DNA of 34,598 nt from a virus: IMG/VR virus record IMGVR_UViG_3300031658_002151, positions 1 to 34,598 of that record; one strand, 5' to 3'. Below are positions 16,401 to 24,515 of the stretch, piece by piece (positions within the stretch are counted from its first letter, which is position 1; each line of letters opens with the position of its first letter). Below the pieces are notes generated by a model, which was given only the letters and a program-made list of their open reading frames with translations, was not told the origin of the DNA and ran no database searches. The translations under genes were made by a program, and so were the position numbers.

Positions 16401-16561
16401 GAAAGTTTTTTTACCATACTAATAGCTGCCTTGCCTACTCCAGCAACTTTTTCGCTCTCACCGGTGAAAACCGATTCTGATTGAGAATAATTCTCTTTAG
16501 GCTCTGGTTCTTCAGAACCAATCATCTCATTAACTTTGGACTTAATTGAATTATCAATCAT
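13415..16561 (-). CDS. Large internal virion (DNA-ejection) protein, gp16-like by position
   Basis: A 1048-aa product. Residues 1-170 are charged and Lys/Glu-rich. The middle is Gly/Ala-rich with hydrophobic stretches (GTLVSGMVSGTATLGRIVAG, GAAAAAILGMYSVAL), as expected for a protein that inserts in membrane during ejection. The C-terminus is basic. I do not see a clear lytic transglycosylase motif. Size and order (after gp14/15-like genes, before the tail fibre) match the large ejectosome protein of T7-like phages. It starts in the stop of the 168-aa gene (TAATG). Confidence 0.72.
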   Translation of the reverse strand: MIDNSIKSKVNEMIGSEEPEPKENYSQSESVFTGESEKVAGVGKAAISMVKKLSVIKESRKLQPTIKKISAKEKLEIAKTADDIKNQTEAKELIEATTQPADDLALTEVTLGATENVQPKPIDINKKLDQEPIITPEELNSAIKKSKKKLKKLPKVVEGENLPKELLPPDQVFNLARAGDLAPALDAIASQANIVTKNVSYTDIAKKIEGKGFDSDFIKQLTGGNVNVTPENSYRVVLAEEWSAKQLNDIGTKVLNGVATNDDYQTAVKAIAFNSLVLRSVKGYGTNLAQSFGILKMRPVAGVEFEQINDVFKSKEDIERFFKVHKANEGNPAKQRKLIDAAATGKMQGMLGTLVSGMVSGTATLGRIVAGDLPRVALRPAETLGAWGVGSVRGLVGIGSKNKAYAGESIAQIASLHAGIKHGLGAASYAWKNKTSGIGGRNRLDMQVRPDFFDIDPASNPIVKFMAGSYNFASAYGGRSVLTVSEFTKGVHYQMGLESLAMRKGIAAQELAIDLGKTEDEAFDAFTQASRETFENPPDDVLQEARYWGLESKPDTNTAAGKTTEVLDKLTSMKNPIGVMMKAHMPFLVTPMNDFIQAVNRTPLKVLYDAPSALYKALDGAPDYVSDFQKNLIKTKDDILKDLNSGDYLKRDLATSRVAIGTGAIAMCANYALEGNTTGSGPSDKAERERWLAQGALPFSRVEDISNSEGLSYEARMKIAEAKFGQSNNWSLGTGEYEGKLFRSYSGLSTVGYCLGIGAIYAENVNKLEEGDVLGAAAAAILGMYSVALEQPMLQGIQEFGSSIPKLFASETIFTDAINNSMAWAVDNGWNAIVPMSGLRKQLFQNLDPTKREYPVDPDLPNGIAGIVAGYGQQMDLTSGTSYGTPTKTIFNETEKHLNSISGMRVSAGKEDKAFEIMTLAGVDSKKPPKTFEQTVRVEINGETREIPASVKLSADEYDKLLELANQENSKGFTLKQQVVNIADKSHFINGTADGREKAVESIFQIAFEKARYELYNGDSEQSFALRRRIQEKVNEIKRTLKRPSGVN

Positions 16562-17067
16562 TATTTAACCTTTAATTTTTTAGCTACTTTAGCTGTTTTT
16601 TTTACAGCTGTTGTTACCGCAGGTAGGGGAGCAATAAATTCTCCAAGCAACTCTGCATTTTCTGATTCTGGTTCTGGCAATCCAACGGTATCTTCTAAAA
16701 ACGTTTTAATATCCATAGCTGTTGGAAGCCCTGTTGATTTTTCAGTGCCAGCTATAAACGCATCCCACTTGCTTTTACCTTCTGGCGTTTGTACAATTTC
16801 AGCGACTCCCCGAGCTATCATAATTAAATCCCCTGGTAAGCCTACAGTTCCTTGAACAGCCCCTTTCCCTGTTGCATAAACAGCGTCTACAGGGTCTTCT
16901 TCAAAATCACTTTGAACTCCAGCCATGCCATCAGATACTACTTCAGTAACTACCTGCCCAATATCGCCTATGCCAATTGCGTCTGACATAGCATTAGTTT
17001 TCTCTTCAGTTACTCTTGGTTGCAGAGATTCTAAATAGCCATCAATAATATCTTGTTCTAAACTCAT
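16561..17067 (-). CDS. Putative internal virion or ejection accessory protein
   Basis: A 168-aa product, acidic in its N-terminal two-thirds and ending in a Lys-rich tail (VKKTAKVAKKLKVK). A central GAVQGTVGLPGDLIMIARGVAEIV stretch is Gly/hydrophobic. It lies between two ejection-protein genes and shares TAATG with the larger one, so it is probably packaged or helps their assembly. The N-terminus (DIIDGYLESL) is similar in tone to the N-terminus of its larger neighbour. The family is not recognised. Confidence 0.6.
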   Translation of the reverse strand: MSLEQDIIDGYLESLQPRVTEEKTNAMSDAIGIGDIGQVVTEVVSDGMAGVQSDFEEDPVDAVYATGKGAVQGTVGLPGDLIMIARGVAEIVQTPEGKSKWDAFIAGTEKSTGLPTAMDIKTFLEDTVGLPEPESENAELLGEFIAPLPAVTTAVKKTAKVAKKLKVK

Positions 17068-17081
17068 ATAATCTTATGCTT

Positions 17082-18830
17082 TCATTTAACCAGTTCTGGA
17101 TGTTTCTCTATAAGTTCTTGATATCCCATGCGGGTTATTACTCTTGCTGCTTGATACTTTTTATACGTAGCTGTTAAAGACAATACTTTGGTAGACTTAA
17201 AGTCTTGCTTTTCTAACCACGCGTCAAACCCACCATTGTCAGGGTTAAATCTTTCTTGTGCCAATTCAGTAAACTTACTGTACTGATTTGTTAAAGCGTC
17301 AGAGTAGGCAGTTGTTGTTTTTCTCTCTTCAATTAAATCATTTAATGCATCCGTTCTTGAGTTGTAAACAAAACTTCCATCTTTATTAGTTAGTTCTAAT
17401 TTTTTTCCCAAGCCGTTTCTGTAAAATAAATTGTTTTTTCTTGTTTCTTCAGACTTCATATAAGGGTCAACATCTAGACCTGATACTTGAATTAACTTTT
17501 TTTCAGATTCTTTATAATCCGCATTCCCAATTTTCGGATATAGTGCAGATAATTTAGCTAAAGGAATTTTATCTCCATACCTGTCAATCATTTGGGATAT
17601 AGATGTTATGCGCCCATTAGCAATATCGCTTCTTGCCGTGTTCAATAAAATTTCTTGTTGGTTTGACAATACAACTGCTTTAGGCGTTGGATTCATTATT
17701 TCATCAAATTGCGTTTGAGTAAGGTGTCCCGCTATAAATAATTGTTCTGCGACTTTTCTAGCTTCGGCTCGTGGGTATTCATTACTTACCAATTTAGCTA
17801 CCTGAACCCTAGCAACTTCTTCTTCAGCTTCTTTGTTAATTGCTTTTGTTTGATTAAACGCAGAGTAATCGTTTATTAATTTACTATGGACTTCTTTTCT
17901 TATGGCATTTTTTTCATCTTGTGGATATTCCTTCCATAGCTCTGAAGCCTCACCTAAGTCCCCGTCATCAAGCCTTTCCATTGTTGCGTTAAAGTCTGGC
18001 AAACCAGATTCTAATTTAGGTGCATATCCATCTGCAAAGATAATTTCTTCAAATTTGTTAGCAATTGTTGTGTCCCATGCTTTATTAAACTTGTCTAATT
18101 GACCGATAGCAAAATCTTCACCACCACCTAACGCTTGCTCAAATACTCTTAGCCCTAGCGATATTTTAGATTCTTTTAACATTTCAGGCTCTAATGTAGT
18201 ATTTATCATTGCCTTTGCAGAATCAATAGAATAATCAAAATTCTCTTCAGATAAAACTTTGTTATATGCAAACGTTCTTTTTTCTAACGTTTTTAATGAT
18301 TCTTTAAAAAATGTATTTGCAGTTACAGCCATTGACTGTTTGAAGCTAACAGCTTCTTCTGGAGATAGCTCTGCTAATGGTTTTGAAAACCCGCTGACAA
18401 TAGAATCAAATTTACTGCTAATTACATTAACGTCATTAATTTGACCAAGAGTAACCTGTGATTGAATTGAAGATAATGCTTGTTGAGCTGTAATTTCAAG
18501 CTCTGACCGTAGTTGCTTTCCTTGAATTTTACGATAAGTGTCTTGATATATTTCACCGCCACCAACTTGATTTAATAAATCCGAAACACTTTCACCACGC
18601 TGATTTGCTTGTTGGATTTGCTCTAATGTTAATGGCTGAATAATAGCATTTTTAATTGCGTCTTCTTCTGCTTGCTTTCCCATTTTTTCAAATGCAAAAG
18701 ATGATATTTTGTCAAGCCCTTTTGTCATTGCTTGGGATGTGCGAAAAGCCTCTTTTACATTAGCAAAATCAAGCTGTGGCATATCAGGGGTAACCCTGCC
18801 TGTTTGTTGGTACTTAGGTAACCCAGCCAT
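17082..18830 (-). CDS. Internal virion protein, gp15-like by position
   Basis: A 582-aa, mostly helical product rich in Gln, Ala, Glu and Lys with no signal or clear membrane segment (for example QAMTKGLDKISSFAFEKMGK, then KTLEKRTFAYNKVLSEE). Such long helical proteins form the inner core and ejection tube in T7-like virions. Gene order (after the gp14-like gene and sharing its boundary base, before the gp16-like gene) supports this. Direct motif evidence is weak. Confidence 0.72.
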   Translation of the reverse strand: MAGLPKYQQTGRVTPDMPQLDFANVKEAFRTSQAMTKGLDKISSFAFEKMGKQAEEDAIKNAIIQPLTLEQIQQANQRGESVSDLLNQVGGGEIYQDTYRKIQGKQLRSELEITAQQALSSIQSQVTLGQINDVNVISSKFDSIVSGFSKPLAELSPEEAVSFKQSMAVTANTFFKESLKTLEKRTFAYNKVLSEENFDYSIDSAKAMINTTLEPEMLKESKISLGLRVFEQALGGGEDFAIGQLDKFNKAWDTTIANKFEEIIFADGYAPKLESGLPDFNATMERLDDGDLGEASELWKEYPQDEKNAIRKEVHSKLINDYSAFNQTKAINKEAEEEVARVQVAKLVSNEYPRAEARKVAEQLFIAGHLTQTQFDEIMNPTPKAVVLSNQQEILLNTARSDIANGRITSISQMIDRYGDKIPLAKLSALYPKIGNADYKESEKKLIQVSGLDVDPYMKSEETRKNNLFYRNGLGKKLELTNKDGSFVYNSRTDALNDLIEERKTTTAYSDALTNQYSKFTELAQERFNPDNGGFDAWLEKQDFKSTKVLSLTATYKKYQAARVITRMGYQELIEKHPELVK

Positions 18831-19372
18831 TAAGTAATGCCTTTCCAGTAATCTGTTGTCTGGAAGTTTGAAGGCACAGGTTTTACTGCGTCAACTGAAC
18901 CAGATGCGGTTTGCCCGTAAGAGTAGGCAGCAGTTCCTAATTTAGCAATAGCATCAAAATAAGAGCTGGATCTAGCTTGCTTCCCAGCAGCTTTGTATAT
19001 TGATGATTGAGAATCCCCAAATGAAATTGCAGCTGCGCTAGACTGATTCATAATTTGAATATCTCTACCAGCCACTTTTTTATTTCTTTCTTGTATGAGT
19101 TTTGTAGAACCACTAAAGCCTTGCGCTCCACCAGCAAACCCTTTGGCTGCTGCTGTTGCATTTGTTTGAATCATACGCTCAAACAACATATTTGCTTGTT
19201 GCTCATATTGCAAAGCATCACGACTAGCTTTTAATTTAGCTTGTTGTGCTTGCAATTTATACATTTCATTTTGAGATTTGCCTTGTTGTATTGAACCAAA
19301 AGCAGATAAAGCAGATGAACCCATTGCTATATAAGGAGCTGCTGCTGTTATGAAAGGAATTGCTGCTGCCAT
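18830..19372 (-). CDS. Internal virion protein, gp14-like
   Basis: A 180-aa product opening with a hydrophobic Ala-rich stretch (AAAIPFITAAAPYIAMGSSALSAFGSI). A Gln/Lys-rich helix follows (KLQAQQAKLKASRDALQYEQQANMLF), then Ser/Ala-rich sequence. This hydrophobic N-terminus plus long helix is characteristic of T7 gp14-type ejection proteins that enter the outer membrane. It sits just after tail tube protein B in transcription order, as in T7-like phages. Confidence 0.78.
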   Translation of the reverse strand: MAAAIPFITAAAPYIAMGSSALSAFGSIQQGKSQNEMYKLQAQQAKLKASRDALQYEQQANMLFERMIQTNATAAAKGFAGGAQGFSGSTKLIQERNKKVAGRDIQIMNQSSAAAISFGDSQSSIYKAAGKQARSSSYFDAIAKLGTAAYSYGQTASGSVDAVKPVPSNFQTTDYWKGIT

Positions 19373-19373
19373 A

Positions 19374-21365
19374 TTAAGTCCCCCGATTGACCGCTATTTT
19401 ATATTCCATACCAAGTAAAGTAAACTTTAATGGAAGGGATTGTGTAACTGTAATTCTAGCATCAGTGCTATAGCCTAGTATGCCATGGATAACTTTAGTT
19501 CCTGTAAAATCTGGAATAATTGAATCTAACATGCCAGCCGTATCAAATGTTCTAAATGGCACAAGTTTACCATTAATCTCCATGTGCTGGGTATTTAAAA
19601 CCATAGCATTAACTTCAACAATACGTTTCTTAAAGCCAATCCTAGTGCCAGCTCTCATGTCCATTTCAACTGGCATCGTTCTAGCTTCAACCATAATTGG
19701 CAGCCCAGCCTCAAAGCTAGCAGTAGATGCCCTAGGGATGCTCACAGCACCTCCAGAAGCGACAATCTCATTTGATTGAACCAATTCATCCAATAAAAGA
19801 TTTACGGTCTCTCCTGCGACTTGTGGAGCTGATACAGATGATACAGCACCTCCTGTTGTAGCGCAGTCTGTCAACAATCCTTTTTCAAACTTTTCTATGT
19901 AGTATTGGTCAACGTCTTCAATTGTGCGTTTTACAACAGTATAGATGTCATCAATATCAATTCCAACTTCAGTAAATTGGCCATTAGTTGTAATAAACTC
20001 TGAAGGGGCAATAACATTCTGAGAACGTATAAGCGAAAAGGCTGCTATAGTTCCATCTAGCTCATTAACAATAAACAACAAATCGTTTTCGTCTGTGTTA
20101 ATACCACGTCTAAGTGCAATGCGTTTTGGATTTTTAAGCAAATGTCCAGCTAGTAATGAAATCTTACTTGTCAAATATGTTAATGCAGTATCGTTGTACG
20201 CCACTTCATTTAACATTTTACCCTGGCGATGAATAAACATAACGCCAGACTCTAGCTGTTGAACTCTAATGCCAGGCTTGCTACCATTCCTACCAGCAGT
20301 TGCTAAGAAAAACGCAGATGGAGTAATTGGTTCTAGACCTTGTTGCGGTACAAAGAACTCACTACCTGTAGTAAATACCTGCAAATCTTTTGTAGATATC
20401 ATGTCAGTAATAGCATTGTAAGTATTAGTATCTAACGTTGCCTCTACCGCGTCATCATCAAAGCCTTCTGTTCCTTCAAAGTCAAAAAACAACCCTACTT
20501 TAGAACCCCATATAGTAGACGGTCTTGATTTGCTGCCACCAAAATATAAACGGCCCTGATGGAATGTTACTGTTCTTGGATAGCCTTTAGTAGCAGACCA
20601 TACTGCTTCATATCCAGTCTCTAAGTCCCAGTCTCCATTAGCAATGGCCGATGTACTAAAGAACGGAAACTCTGTTACTACGTTTACCTGGGTAGCACTT
20701 TTGTACTCAATAATCTTTGCCCTACCTTGTGGAGATGCATTGATGTATTGTCCAACATGTCCTGCAATAAAAACACCACTAGATGCGTTAATTGTTACCT
20801 TGCCTGAAACAGCAGTGGGTGTAATTGTTCCTGCTGGATTAGCAGTTGTTACAGTAAACGCATATTTAGGCACACTAGCAAATACTAATGTACTTGCTGT
20901 CCATGTTGCGTCAGACCCACCACGAACTATTTTAATGGGGGCAATGTCTTCATGTACAACAATTAATGTATCAGCGGATTGTGTCCAACAAATCTCGTTT
21001 AAAGATGCTGCTGGCAAAGTTAATGCAAGGTAATTGTTACCGCTTCCGTTAATGTCTTCAACTAAAGCACCATTTTTAAATACGTGCATACGGTTATGAG
21101 TAAAGCACAACATGTAACTGTCAACAGTAGAAAACTCAAACGATACCAACCTTGACCCATTAGCAGCTGATTCGGCTCCAGTGTTTGGAAGTGCTGTTAA
21201 ATAGCGGGTGCCAGGTCTGCGAGTAATTCCGCCTTGTGGCTGACATATAATGTTGGTAGCTTTTTCTAGGGAGTTTCCGTAAGTTGCTAAGTCAACGCGA
21301 GCGCGTAGCAACGGGTCTAGCTCACCGCTAGTAAAGTTTGTCTGCACTGTGACAAATCGAGCCAT
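19374..21365 (-). CDS. Tail tubular protein B (T7 gp12-like nozzle)
   Basis: A 663-aa product with the recognisable N-terminus of podoviral tail nozzle proteins: VQTNFTSGELDPLLRARVDL, then ATNIICQPQGGITRRPGTRYL. Downstream VTFHQGRLYFGG and the long beta-rich body fit the propeller-like nozzle. It joins the adaptor to the tail tip and interacts with fibres. It follows tail protein A with no spacer. Length is typical. Confidence 0.92.
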   Translation of the reverse strand: MARFVTVQTNFTSGELDPLLRARVDLATYGNSLEKATNIICQPQGGITRRPGTRYLTALPNTGAESAANGSRLVSFEFSTVDSYMLCFTHNRMHVFKNGALVEDINGSGNNYLALTLPAASLNEICWTQSADTLIVVHEDIAPIKIVRGGSDATWTASTLVFASVPKYAFTVTTANPAGTITPTAVSGKVTINASSGVFIAGHVGQYINASPQGRAKIIEYKSATQVNVVTEFPFFSTSAIANGDWDLETGYEAVWSATKGYPRTVTFHQGRLYFGGSKSRPSTIWGSKVGLFFDFEGTEGFDDDAVEATLDTNTYNAITDMISTKDLQVFTTGSEFFVPQQGLEPITPSAFFLATAGRNGSKPGIRVQQLESGVMFIHRQGKMLNEVAYNDTALTYLTSKISLLAGHLLKNPKRIALRRGINTDENDLLFIVNELDGTIAAFSLIRSQNVIAPSEFITTNGQFTEVGIDIDDIYTVVKRTIEDVDQYYIEKFEKGLLTDCATTGGAVSSVSAPQVAGETVNLLLDELVQSNEIVASGGAVSIPRASTASFEAGLPIMVEARTMPVEMDMRAGTRIGFKKRIVEVNAMVLNTQHMEINGKLVPFRTFDTAGMLDSIIPDFTGTKVIHGILGYSTDARITVTQSLPLKFTLLGMEYKIAVNRGT

Positions 21366-21980
21366 TTAATTCCTTACTTGAGTAAGTGAAAAGTCTTTGA
21401 TACTATTTACTGGCTGGTTCATCCCGTCAATGTTCATTGCTGTACGCATATATCCACCACGGCTATTGTCGCCTGGCGTACCAACCGCTATAACTCTCCA
21501 GTAATTAGCCTTGTCTAACTGGTCAGTAATAGGGTATGCAATGTGCGCTGCGGTTAGATATTTAAGAAGCTGTACAAACCATACTGGCATCTCAGATTCA
21601 GGAACTGAGTATTGATAATCAGCGTAAATAACTTCTTGGTTAGTTAATAACTTAGAACCCATAATACGGTAAGCCGTAATTGGAACTTGATTTAATCCGC
21701 CTGAGTTATACACAGCTCTTGGCGCACCAAGTCTATCTGCTGGCATTTGGTACTCATACTTATATTCGTTTGTTGGGGTTGTTACTAGTCTTGCTAATTG
21801 CGTTTTTTTAAAAGAAAAACTCCATGGATAAACCATAAGAGCTTGATCTCTAAGATCTGGGTATAGTCGGTCACAGACAGATGCTTCGTCAGTGCCTTCG
21901 GTAAAAGATGAAATTGGTTTAGCACCGAGCATCAATAATGCGTCAGAGCAAATTGATAAAGCTGAGTTTCCGCTTGCCAT
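21366..21980 (-). CDS. Tail tubular protein A (T7 gp11-like adaptor)
   Basis: A 204-aa product with typical adaptor features: ALSICSDALLMLGAKPISSF, then DLRDQALMVYPWSFSFKKTQLARL, later YLTAAHIAYPITD. It forms the ring between portal and nozzle. It is the first gene after the terminator-like hairpin at 22002-22030 and is followed directly by tail protein B. Confidence 0.92.
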   Translation of the reverse strand: MASGNSALSICSDALLMLGAKPISSFTEGTDEASVCDRLYPDLRDQALMVYPWSFSFKKTQLARLVTTPTNEYKYEYQMPADRLGAPRAVYNSGGLNQVPITAYRIMGSKLLTNQEVIYADYQYSVPESEMPVWFVQLLKYLTAAHIAYPITDQLDKANYWRVIAVGTPGDNSRGGYMRTAMNIDGMNQPVNSIKDFSLTQVRN

Positions 21981-22001
21981 ATTAACCTTTACATATAAGA
22001 G

Positions 22002-22030
22002 TAGCTACCCCACGTTATGCAGGGTAGCTA
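22002..22030 (-). terminator. Strong stem-loop between capsid and tail genes
   Basis: Perfect 9-bp inverted repeat TAGCTACCC/GGGTAGCTA with an 11-base loop. On the minus strand it is followed by CTCTTATAT, a weak U-tract. It lies between the capsid/decoration genes and tail gene A, the site of terminator T-phi in T7. It could partly terminate or stabilise capsid mRNA. Confidence 0.6.
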
Positions 22031-22045
22031 AATTACAACTATTAC

Positions 22046-22324
22046 TTAGTCAGAATCTGTGTTAGCCAATACTGTACCATTATTTACGTCTACAACGCCA
22101 GCAGCGTTAGAAAGAACGTAATATAATGCTGCAACAGCAGTAGTGCCTGTTGATGTTACACCGTAGATTAAATCGCCTACACTTAGCTGGCCAGATAAAG
22201 CGTTAAAGTAGCCAGCTGTGTTGACATCCGCAAGTGCGTCTGTTGTTGTGTAAGCATACATTGCTGGTGAATTACCAGCTTTAGATGCCGCGATGGTTGA
22301 AAAACCAGTTGATGAATAAGCCAT
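22046..22324 (-). CDS. Probable capsid decoration or minor head protein
   Basis: A 92-aa product, Ala/Thr/Val-rich and beta-predicted (FSTIAASKAGNSPAMYAY, LSVGDLIYGVTSTGTTAVAALYYV). It starts 13 bases after the major capsid gene with GGAGAAT near its start. Small Ala/Thr-rich proteins at this place in podoviruses are often head decoration or cement proteins. The role is inferred from position and composition. Confidence 0.65.
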   Translation of the reverse strand: MAYSSTGFSTIAASKAGNSPAMYAYTTTDALADVNTAGYFNALSGQLSVGDLIYGVTSTGTTAVAALYYVLSNAAGVVDVNNGTVLANTDSD

Positions 22325-22337
22325 TTATCTATTCTCC

Positions 22338-23180
22338 TTAAGATTCACGAGCAACAATAGACACAATGCCTTCAGCGTCAATAGTTGTTGCGCCAGCAGA
22401 AAACATAGATGCTACCAAGAATGATGTTTTTTCTGGTACATAGTTGATTTCTGTTTTTGGTGCAATACCTTCGCCGTAGCCAATAGCATCTTTATGGAAA
22501 GCAAAAGATGTACGGTCTGATGAACCGTCAATTGCTAAACCACCTTCATCACGATCGCCAATTACATGGAATTTAAAGCCTAAGAATGTATCTAGCTCGC
22601 CATTTACTAATGCTTTAACTGTGTTAAAGTCAGAAGATGTAACAGCTGTTTCAGCTAACAAAGCTTGCAAACCATTTGAATGAATAATCATGTGACGGTC
22701 AGTTGGAGGAACGTTGTTCTTGTCCATTAAACCTTTTGTTTGGCGTAGTTTAGCTACGTTCATGTTGGTATCAGTACCACCAACGTCGTTGCCAACAGCT
22801 AGTGATGTGCCTGATGCAGCTAACGCAGCAAGAACTAATTGGTCTTGACGACGGCCAATAGCATTGCCTAAAACTTGAACAAGCTCTGAACGTTCATCAA
22901 AGTTTACTTTTTGTTGACTGAAGATGTCGCTGTATTCAGCAGCAATCCAGTCTTCTAATGTTAATGTTACGTTTGAAAAGCCAACGTTTAATGGCGTAAC
23001 ATCTGTTTGACCAATGCGAGGTGTAGCAACGCCACGACCAACTTTTGGGAATTTAACTGTAGAACCTTCGACTCCACGACGCTGACGTACAGCACCTACC
23101 AATTGAGCTTTACCTTGGTATGCTTGCTTAACTTCTGCGTCAAAGAGGGTGGTAAATGCGCTTGACAATGCAATACTCAT
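22338..23180 (-). CDS. Major capsid protein (HK97 fold)
   Basis: A 280-aa product with the features of podoviral major capsid proteins: an N-terminal helix (FTTLFDAEVKQAYQGKAQL), VKFPKVGRGVATPR, LEDWIAAEYSDIFSQQKVNFDERSEL, a central GRRQDQLVLAAL, the RHMIIHSNGLQALL spine region, and C-terminal INYVPEKTSFLVASMFSAGA. It follows the scaffold gene but after an unusually long 295-bp non-coding leader, and has a good GGAG ribosome-binding site. It should be the most abundant late protein. Confidence 0.93.
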   Translation of the reverse strand: MSIALSSAFTTLFDAEVKQAYQGKAQLVGAVRQRRGVEGSTVKFPKVGRGVATPRIGQTDVTPLNVGFSNVTLTLEDWIAAEYSDIFSQQKVNFDERSELVQVLGNAIGRRQDQLVLAALAASGTSLAVGNDVGGTDTNMNVAKLRQTKGLMDKNNVPPTDRHMIIHSNGLQALLAETAVTSSDFNTVKALVNGELDTFLGFKFHVIGDRDEGGLAIDGSSDRTSFAFHKDAIGYGEGIAPKTEINYVPEKTSFLVASMFSAGATTIDAEGIVSIVARES

Positions 23181-23301
23181 TTTTGTATCTCCTGTAACGG
23201 TTTAATATAAAGTTTTTTTGTGCTGTGGTATGCCGCGGAGCGGGCCATTGCTTGCTAATTACGTTAGCCATACGTCAAGTTATCTTGCATTGTGGGTCAC
23301 G

Positions 23302-23335
23302 AATGTGATATGCCACACTGAGTTTATATCACATT
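23302..23335. promoter_or_regulatory. 10-bp perfect dyad overlapping the capsid promoter
   Basis: AATGTGATAT, a 14-base spacer, then ATATCACATT. The right arm overlaps the putative -10 box and the left arm lies just past the predicted start, so as DNA it would make a good operator. Part of it can also form a competing RNA hairpin with TGTGG/CCACA and TCAC/GTGA at 23291-23317. Confidence 0.45.
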
Positions 23336-23351
23336 ATTATATATAATGCAA
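23323..23351 (-). promoter_or_regulatory. Candidate sigma70-type promoter for the capsid gene
   Basis: On the minus strand TTGCAT (23351-23346), a 17-base spacer, then TATAAA (23328-23323). The -10 is good (5/6) and the -35 weak (3/6). It lies 143 bases upstream of the capsid ATG, in line with a separate strong transcript for capsid. Confidence 0.4.
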
Positions 23352-23475
23352 TAGTATTTTAATATTTATATAAAATACTTGTGTTAGTGCGCTAGGGACA
23401 TGTTTTCAGCCTAACCCTAGCGGCCTCTTGCGAGGTCTTCAAGCAGATGCTTTCGCAGAGCTGTAACTCTATTTA

Positions 23476-24246
23476 TTAATCTCCGTACACTTGATTAAAC
23501 AGTCGTTCTACTTTTTGTCGGTAAGCTGGGTCTGTTTGATATTTAGGATCTGCTACCATGGAGTTAAGCTCAGTTTTAGATGGCGCGCCATCAATAGGAG
23601 CTGAATTTGTAGGAATTCTACCTTCATAAGTTTCACGCAATTTCATTAATGCTTTAATGCCATTTGCAGTCCCCCCCATAATTTTGAATTCTTCAAAGTC
23701 ATCTTTACCCCAAATGCCTTTATTAACTAATCCTGTACCCCATTCTGTCATGCCTTTTATCATGCTGTCAGCGTTAGGGCCTAATGATTTTTTCTCAGCA
23801 GCAGCGTCAAACTGTATTTGCTCTTGTTTCTGGCCAGTCATTTCAACAATAGGGCCAACTAATCCATCCAATGCCGCTTGACTTAATCCATATTCTTTTG
23901 CCCATGCGGCAACGTGGCCACGAACAGGGTCATCTTCTGGAGTGCTTGAAAATGATGACATGTCATAATTGCCATCTTCGGGGGTTTTGTGATTCCCTTG
24001 ACTAATTTGTTTCCGCAAGTCTGTCCATGATTTAGCCATAGCTTCCATGTCTGGAGTTGCATCGTCTTTTTTCCAAAAGTTTTCTGGAAGCCACTCTGGT
24101 CTTTCTGCTGGTGTTTCGATTGGGTCTTCTTTTAAATGACTAATGTCATTAGATGTTTCGATTTCCTCAGTTGATTCACTTGTAATATTATCCAATAAGC
24201 CTTCAACGGGTTGCTCTCCGTCTTGGGGTTGGTTAGTTTCATCCAT
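23476..24246 (-). CDS. Capsid scaffolding protein
   Basis: A 256-aa product, very acidic at the N-terminus (DGEQPVEGLLDNITSESTEE). It then has ERPEWLPENFWKKDD, a signature frequent in podoviral scaffold/capsid-assembly proteins, and a charged helical C-terminus ending VERLFNQVYGD, where scaffolds bind capsid protein. Position between portal and capsid genes is standard. Its start shares a base with the stop of the 89-aa gene. Confidence 0.88.
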   Translation of the reverse strand: MDETNQPQDGEQPVEGLLDNITSESTEEIETSNDISHLKEDPIETPAERPEWLPENFWKKDDATPDMEAMAKSWTDLRKQISQGNHKTPEDGNYDMSSFSSTPEDDPVRGHVAAWAKEYGLSQAALDGLVGPIVEMTGQKQEQIQFDAAAEKKSLGPNADSMIKGMTEWGTGLVNKGIWGKDDFEEFKIMGGTANGIKALMKLRETYEGRIPTNSAPIDGAPSKTELNSMVADPKYQTDPAYRQKVERLFNQVYGD

Positions 24247-24515
24247 TATTTATTTTCCTTCGCTAATTTAATACGATTTTCTAAATCCCGTACTACACTA
24301 CATTGACCCTCGCGATAAAACGCATAACTTGGGTCAGCTCCTGGTACGGCAACAGGGTGTTCTATAATGGTCTGGCGTAACCAAGCCATTAATTTTTTAC
24401 CTTCTTCTGATGATGCAAGTACGCGAAAACATAATTTATTTAAGTCTTCTCGCCTTTGCATTTCATCACGAACGTCTGTTTGTTGGGTTTCTAATCCTTC
24501 CCATCCTTCACTCAT
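24246..24515 (-). CDS. Bbp19-like small phage protein
   Basis: An 89-aa product, charged and helical. NKLCFRVLASSEEGKKLMAWL and AFYREGQCSVVRDLENRI fit the Bbp19-like family found between portal and scaffold genes in many podoviruses. No function is established to my knowledge. It overlaps the genes on both sides by a single base. Confidence 0.72.
   Translation of the reverse strand: MSEGWEGLETQQTDVRDEMQRREDLNKLCFRVLASSEEGKKLMAWLRQTIIEHPVAVPGADPSYAFYREGQCSVVRDLENRIKLAKENK

Larger units (their letters stand above)
23181..23475 (-). other. 295-bp structured non-coding leader upstream of the capsid gene
   Basis: No gene is seen between the scaffold stop and the capsid start. Read on the minus strand it holds, in order, two short hairpins closed by GNRA-type loops (TGC-GAAA-GCA at 23448-23457, CCTC-GCAA-GAGG at 23424-23435). 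Then come an 8-bp perfect stem (CGCTAGGG/CCCTAGCG, 23390-23422), a 27-bp AT-rich inverted repeat (23353-23379), a promoter-like sequence, and a further dyad at 23302-23335. The first part is more GC-rich than the surroundings. It is a good candidate for a processed or regulatory RNA region. Confidence 0.6.

Noticed and set aside
23424-23460. Resemblance of GCGAAAGCATCTGC to the 3' part of bacterial 23S rRNA
   Set aside because: Only a short stretch is similar and the surrounding rRNA helices are missing; small GNRA hairpins explain the look.
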